A DNA stretch of 8,125 nt from NCBI GenBank assembly GCA_028872685.1, contig JAPKEI010000117.1, positions 1-8,125 of the forward strand, given 5' to 3'. Below, in pieces: positions 5,458-8,125 of this stretch (its first letter is position 1; each line of letters starts with the position of its first letter). This stretch comes from Verrucomicrobiota bacterium. Lineage in GTDB: Bacteria; Verrucomicrobiota; Verrucomicrobiia; Limisphaerales; UBA1100. The position numbers and the translations under genes were made by a program. Under the pieces are notes generated by a model. The model did no database searches and was not told the DNA's origin. It was given only the letters and a program-made list of their open reading frames with translations.

Positions 5458-6389
5458 TAACTCCAGTTAAGCCACTCTTTGAGGGTAAGAATGTCTTTTT
5501 TGATGGCCACAATCTGGTTGGGCACGTTTTCCTTGGTGAAGGGTTTCAGGTATTCCACGTGCAGGTTGATCGGGCCGCTGTATCCGCTCTTGATAAGTTG
5601 ACCCGGGTATTTTTTGTCGACTATCCCCTCGGCGAGCGAGCAGTTATCACGCTTGTTGTCTTTCCATCGAAAGCTCTTAACATATAACGCTCCAATTCTA
5701 GGGCGGAGCAAATTCGCGTGCAACGGCCACGCGCGCGTTCCCTCGGCGGTGGCATGGCTCATGTCAAAACCAACCGCCAGATGCTTCGGATCGTGAGCTT
5801 TGAAGAGTTCATGTAAATCCCACAAGGGAGCACCGACATAGTTGCTGCCCGAATGGTTTTGGTAGATGGCCTGAAGTCCAAGTTCCTTGTTGAGTGCCAC
5901 CAAATTCTTAAGTATGGGCCGCAGCTCATCCATCTGGCCTGTAATCGGTTTTTTTAAATCATACTTGTGATAGCCCATCCGGTATCGTTTAACCCCAAGC
6001 TTGGCTGCCACCTGTAACTGCTGGATATTCAATTTGTCATCAGCGTTATTGATGCCCGAAGCCATGATGGTCATCTTCAGTCCCCGCTTCTTTAGGGCAG
6101 CCATCATTTTTGGTAACTCATCAGGAACCTGCTCAGGTGTGATCTGTCCACCAGGCCGGATGGTTCCTTCGATGCCATCAAAGCCCAGTTCAGCAATCAG
6201 ATCGGCCAGATCATCATAACTGAGCATTTGGAGTGGCTTGGTGAACACGCAAAAGGGATTGCGTCTTTTCTTCACGAGGGCCTCGGCTTGCAACAAAGGC
6301 GCAGAAGCAACGGCAGCTGCGGAGGTGGTGATGAATTGTCGGCGATGCATGCGGGGACTGTGCCGCGCCAGTACGCGGGCGGCAATCAT
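5457..6389 (-). CDS. Tat-signalled TIM-barrel sugar isomerase/epimerase-like protein
   Basis: From ATG 6389-6387 the product is 310 residues. A twin-arginine signal (RRQFITT, 16-22, then an Ala-rich segment to about 36) precedes a xylose-isomerase-like (AP-endonuclease-2 type) TIM barrel spanning about 45-308. Recognisable strand-end motifs are GFDGIEG (69-75), YQNHSG (176-181), VGFDMSHA (206-213), LYVKSF (235-240) and LHVEYL (276-281). In metal-dependent epimerases of this fold four strand ends supply Glu, Asp, His and Glu. Here Asp209, His212 and Glu279 fit, but the first Glu position reads Gln177 and the HVK-type His reads Tyr236, so the metal site may differ. The 6389 start has a purine-rich Shine-Dalgarno-like stretch (AAGGGAAAGGG) five bases upstream. 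An inner ATG at 6350-6348 gives the more usual MHRRQF start and cannot be excluded. Substrate unknown. Confidence 0.85.
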   Translation of the reverse strand: MIAARVLARHSPRMHRRQFITTSAAAVASAPLLQAEALVKKRRNPFCVFTKPLQMLSYDDLADLIAELGFDGIEGTIRPGGQITPEQVPDELPKMMAALKKRGLKMTIMASGINNADDKLNIQQLQVAAKLGVKRYRMGYHKYDLKKPITGQMDELRPILKNLVALNKELGLQAIYQNHSGSNYVGAPLWDLHELFKAHDPKHLAVGFDMSHATAEGTRAWPLHANLLRPRIGALYVKSFRWKDNKRDNCSLAEGIVDKKYPGQLIKSGYSGPINLHVEYLKPFTKENVPNQIVAIKKDILTLKEWLNWS

Positions 6390-6393
6390 TTAA

Positions 6394-6420
6394 CCCTTTC
6401 CCTTCCCCCTACCCTCCCCC
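6394..6420 (-). promoter_or_regulatory. G-quadruplex motif in the divergent intergenic gap
   Basis: Reading the minus strand from 6420 to 6394, five G-runs of lengths 5, 3, 5, 3 and 3 are separated by loops of 1, 2, 2 and 3 bases. This more than satisfies the classical quadruplex pattern of four G-runs with short loops. The tract lies in the 44-bp gap between divergent starts, ends about four bases from the 6389 ATG, and supplies the purine-rich ribosome-binding region of the TIM-barrel gene. The plus strand is the matching C-rich (i-motif-capable) tract immediately upstream of the esterase. Folding in the mRNA would be expected to hinder initiation; that is inference. Confidence 0.55.
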
Positions 6421-6421
6421 A

Positions 6422-6427
6422 TAGAAT
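6422..6427 (+). promoter_or_regulatory. -10-like hexamer TAGAAT just before the esterase start
   Basis: TAGAAT matches TATAAT at 5 of 6 positions and ends six bases before the ATG at 6434. If it is used, transcription would start at or next to the start codon, giving a leaderless mRNA. That agrees with the absence of any Shine-Dalgarno sequence. No -35 element is visible at 16-18 bp because that stretch is the pyrimidine tract, so confidence is low. Confidence 0.2.
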
Positions 6428-6433
6428 GTCGCC

Positions 6434-8089
6434 ATGCGCACGATTCGTTTTTTGGCCCTCATTTTATTTGCCTGCAATCTTTCTGCTGCGGAAACACTAC
6501 GGCTACCGAATATCTTCGGGCCCAAAATGGTGCTGCAGCAGGGCAAGCCCGTGCATATCTGGGGTTGGGCCAAGGCGGGGGCGGAAGTAAAAGCGCAATT
6601 CGCCGGGCAAAGCAAATCTGCCAAGGCCGATGGCGAGGGGCAATGGTTGCTTCTGCTTGATAAGCTCGAGACGAGCTTCAAAGGACGCGAACTGGTTGTT
6701 ACATCCGGCACCGAAAAGATTACCCTAACTGATATTCTCGTGGGTGAGGTTTGGGTGTGTGGTGGGCAAAGTAATATGGAGTGGAGTTTACGCTCCTCGC
6801 GCGATTCGGATCTGGAGGTGGCCTCAGCTGATTCACCGCATATCCGTTTCATTCGTTTGCCCCACATCGCCCGCCCTACTGCGCAGGAGGATTTCCCCGT
6901 AACAGATGAAACCAGTAGTGAAGGTAACTGGCGTCAGGCCATCCCGGAGCAGGTGGAAAACTGCACGGCCGTGGGCTACTATTTTGCCCAGCGCCTCAGT
7001 CGCCGGCTCAAGGTGCCTGTGGGTCTGATTGATGTTTCATGGGGTGGCACCATGGCCCAGCACTGGGTTTTGAAAGATACCCTGAAGCCCTTCCCTGAAA
7101 TGCGGCCTTACCTTGAACAATTTAATGCAGCAATGAAGGCATGGCGTGAGGGCGGCGAGAAGGAAGGTGCAGACAAGCGTTATGCTGCTGATCTTAAGGT
7201 GTGGGAAAAAGCACGCGCAGAAGCCAAAGCCAAGGGGGAGCGCGAACCGCGCCGACCCAATCAAAACAACTACACCACTCCGGCCAATAAACGCCAACCC
7301 GGTGGCATGATGAATGGCATGATCCTGCCTATTTCAAAAATGACCATTGCCGGCGCGCTCTTTTATCAGGGAGAAAACAATTCCTTTGGCACCAGCTGGA
7401 AACCCTTTCACCGCACCTTCCCTGCGGTGATCACCGATTGGCGTCGGGTCTTTGGCGATGAAGGTCTCCCCATGGGCCTCATACAAATAGCAGGCTGGAG
7501 CAACCGCCGCACCATGACTTATGACATGAACCACCACACCAATGTCATCCGCGAGATCCAGCACCTCACTTGGGCCCGCTTTAAGAACACCGGCCTCATT
7601 GTCACCTACGACACTAATTCCAATGGCAGCATTCACCCCGGTCATAAGCGCCCGGTGGGTGAACGCTTGGCACGCTGGGCCTTGGCTGAGGTTTACAAGG
7701 CCTTGCCCCATAAATCTAACAAGCCCATCGAATGGCGCGGACCAGTTTATGCGGCGCACGAGATTAAAGATGGCAAGATCTACATCAATTTTGAGGGGGA
7801 AACTGCGCGCGGGCTGCGCCTTAATAAGGATGTAGCCGAGGGCTTTTACATTGCCGGTAAAGATAAGGAATTTAAACACGGCCGCGCACGCATTCAGGGC
7901 TCTCAACTGGTGGTGTGGCATGAGGAAATCAAGGAACCCGTGGCCATGCGTTACGCTTGGAGTAACCTGCCCCATGGCACCCTGCTTAACTTCCGTGAAT
8001 TACCTGCCTACCCTTTCCGCACCGACAACTGGCCGCTCACCCCGCACCAATCCACTGGCTCCTATGAGGTGGAAAAGATCAGCAAATAA
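6434..8089 (+). CDS. Secreted sialate O-acetylesterase (SGNH-type carbohydrate esterase)
   Basis: This is a 551-residue esterase of the bacterial sialate O-acetylesterase family, predicted to remove O-acetyl groups from sialic acid or other acetylated sugars outside the cytoplasm. Residues 1-19 are a signal peptide with a likely cut after SAA. A small beta domain (about 20-100) comes first. The SGNH core follows, with the nucleophile motif GGQSNMEW (110-117, Ser113), SWGGT (202-206), QGENN (312-316; oxyanion-hole Gly/Asn) and SIHPGHK (399-405, catalytic His401). In many relatives the IHP motif is preceded by Asp; here it is Ser399. A Lys/Glu-rich helical insertion (about 232-275) before NGMI (294-297) is usual for the family. 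Length is normal. The gene is divergent from the TIM-barrel gene, with only 44 bp between starts, and has no Shine-Dalgarno sequence. The exact substrate is not determined by the sequence. Confidence 0.92.
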   Translation: MRTIRFLALILFACNLSAAETLRLPNIFGPKMVLQQGKPVHIWGWAKAGAEVKAQFAGQSKSAKADGEGQWLLLLDKLETSFKGRELVVTSGTEKITLTDILVGEVWVCGGQSNMEWSLRSSRDSDLEVASADSPHIRFIRLPHIARPTAQEDFPVTDETSSEGNWRQAIPEQVENCTAVGYYFAQRLSRRLKVPVGLIDVSWGGTMAQHWVLKDTLKPFPEMRPYLEQFNAAMKAWREGGEKEGADKRYAADLKVWEKARAEAKAKGEREPRRPNQNNYTTPANKRQPGGMMNGMILPISKMTIAGALFYQGENNSFGTSWKPFHRTFPAVITDWRRVFGDEGLPMGLIQIAGWSNRRTMTYDMNHHTNVIREIQHLTWARFKNTGLIVTYDTNSNGSIHPGHKRPVGERLARWALAEVYKALPHKSNKPIEWRGPVYAAHEIKDGKIYINFEGETARGLRLNKDVAEGFYIAGKDKEFKHGRARIQGSQLVVWHEEIKEPVAMRYAWSNLPHGTLLNFRELPAYPFRTDNWPLTPHQSTGSYEVEKISK

Positions 8090-8125
8090 ATCGGCTATGC
8101 GGACTACAATAATTATAGCTGCACT

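Noticed and set aside
6461..6466. TAAAAT on the minus strand as a -10 for the TIM-barrel gene
   Set aside because: No -35-like hexamer is found 16-18 bp upstream, and the site is inside the esterase signal-peptide coding region.
7334..7975. Minus-strand open frame of 213 codons
   Set aside because: It lies inside the sialate O-acetylesterase gene on the other strand; the esterase motifs are clear and this translation shows none.
8112..8117. Perfect TATAAT on the minus strand at the right edge
   Set aside because: Any -35 element would lie outside the window, and the sequence is part of a short AT-rich patch, so a promoter cannot be supported.

Overview
This window looks like part of a chromosome from the Planctomycetes-Verrucomicrobia group, more likely Verrucomicrobiota. 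That is a judgement from gene content: Tat-exported Gfo/Idh/MocA and xylose-isomerase-like TIM-barrel proteins, a bacterial sialate O-acetylesterase, a secreted deacetylase carrying an FG-GAP-like segment, small leucine-rich-repeat proteins of the 'VTDAGL' type, and Sel1-repeat proteins. Most starts also lack a Shine-Dalgarno sequence. No rRNA, tRNA, CRISPR array, insertion sequence or phage gene was recognised.

Layout. Seven genes lie head to tail on the minus strand. In their transcription order they are a Tat-signalled TIM-barrel isomerase/epimerase-like protein (6389-5457), D-aminoacyl-tRNA deacylase dtd (5457-4978), a Tat-signalled Gfo/Idh/MocA oxidoreductase (4921-3506), a small cytosolic Sel1-repeat protein (3506-3135), a Sel1-repeat lipoprotein (3058-2249), a membrane-anchored leucine-rich-repeat protein (2198-1626) and a secreted NodB-type polysaccharide deacetylase with an FG-GAP-like extension (1541 to beyond the left edge). 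A single gene, a secreted sialate O-acetylesterase (6434-8089), is transcribed divergently on the plus strand. The only gaps are 30-90 bp, so no stretch above 300 bp lacks a gene. The deacetylase is easily missed because its stop codon is outside the window, but it is an uninterrupted 513-codon frame.

How the genes may work together. Four products (esterase, NodB deacetylase, MocA oxidoreductase, TIM-barrel protein) fit removal of acetyl groups from glycans and conversion of the released sugars outside the cytoplasm. This is inferred from families and neighbourhood; no substrate can be read from the sequence. The dtd gene is a cytosolic translation quality-control gene inserted among them, and its start overlaps the preceding stop by one base (TAATG). 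The same TAATG arrangement joins the MocA gene to the small Sel1 gene. Three consecutive genes encode repeat scaffolds (Sel1, Sel1 lipoprotein, LRR) placed in different compartments.

The most striking non-coding signal is in the 44-bp divergent gap at 6390-6433. It holds a minus-strand G-rich tract with five G-runs, a textbook G-quadruplex motif, ending two bases before the purine-rich ribosome-binding region of the TIM-barrel gene. I found no clear evidence of a wholly new system; the window is best described as a glycan-processing neighbourhood with several unusual details.
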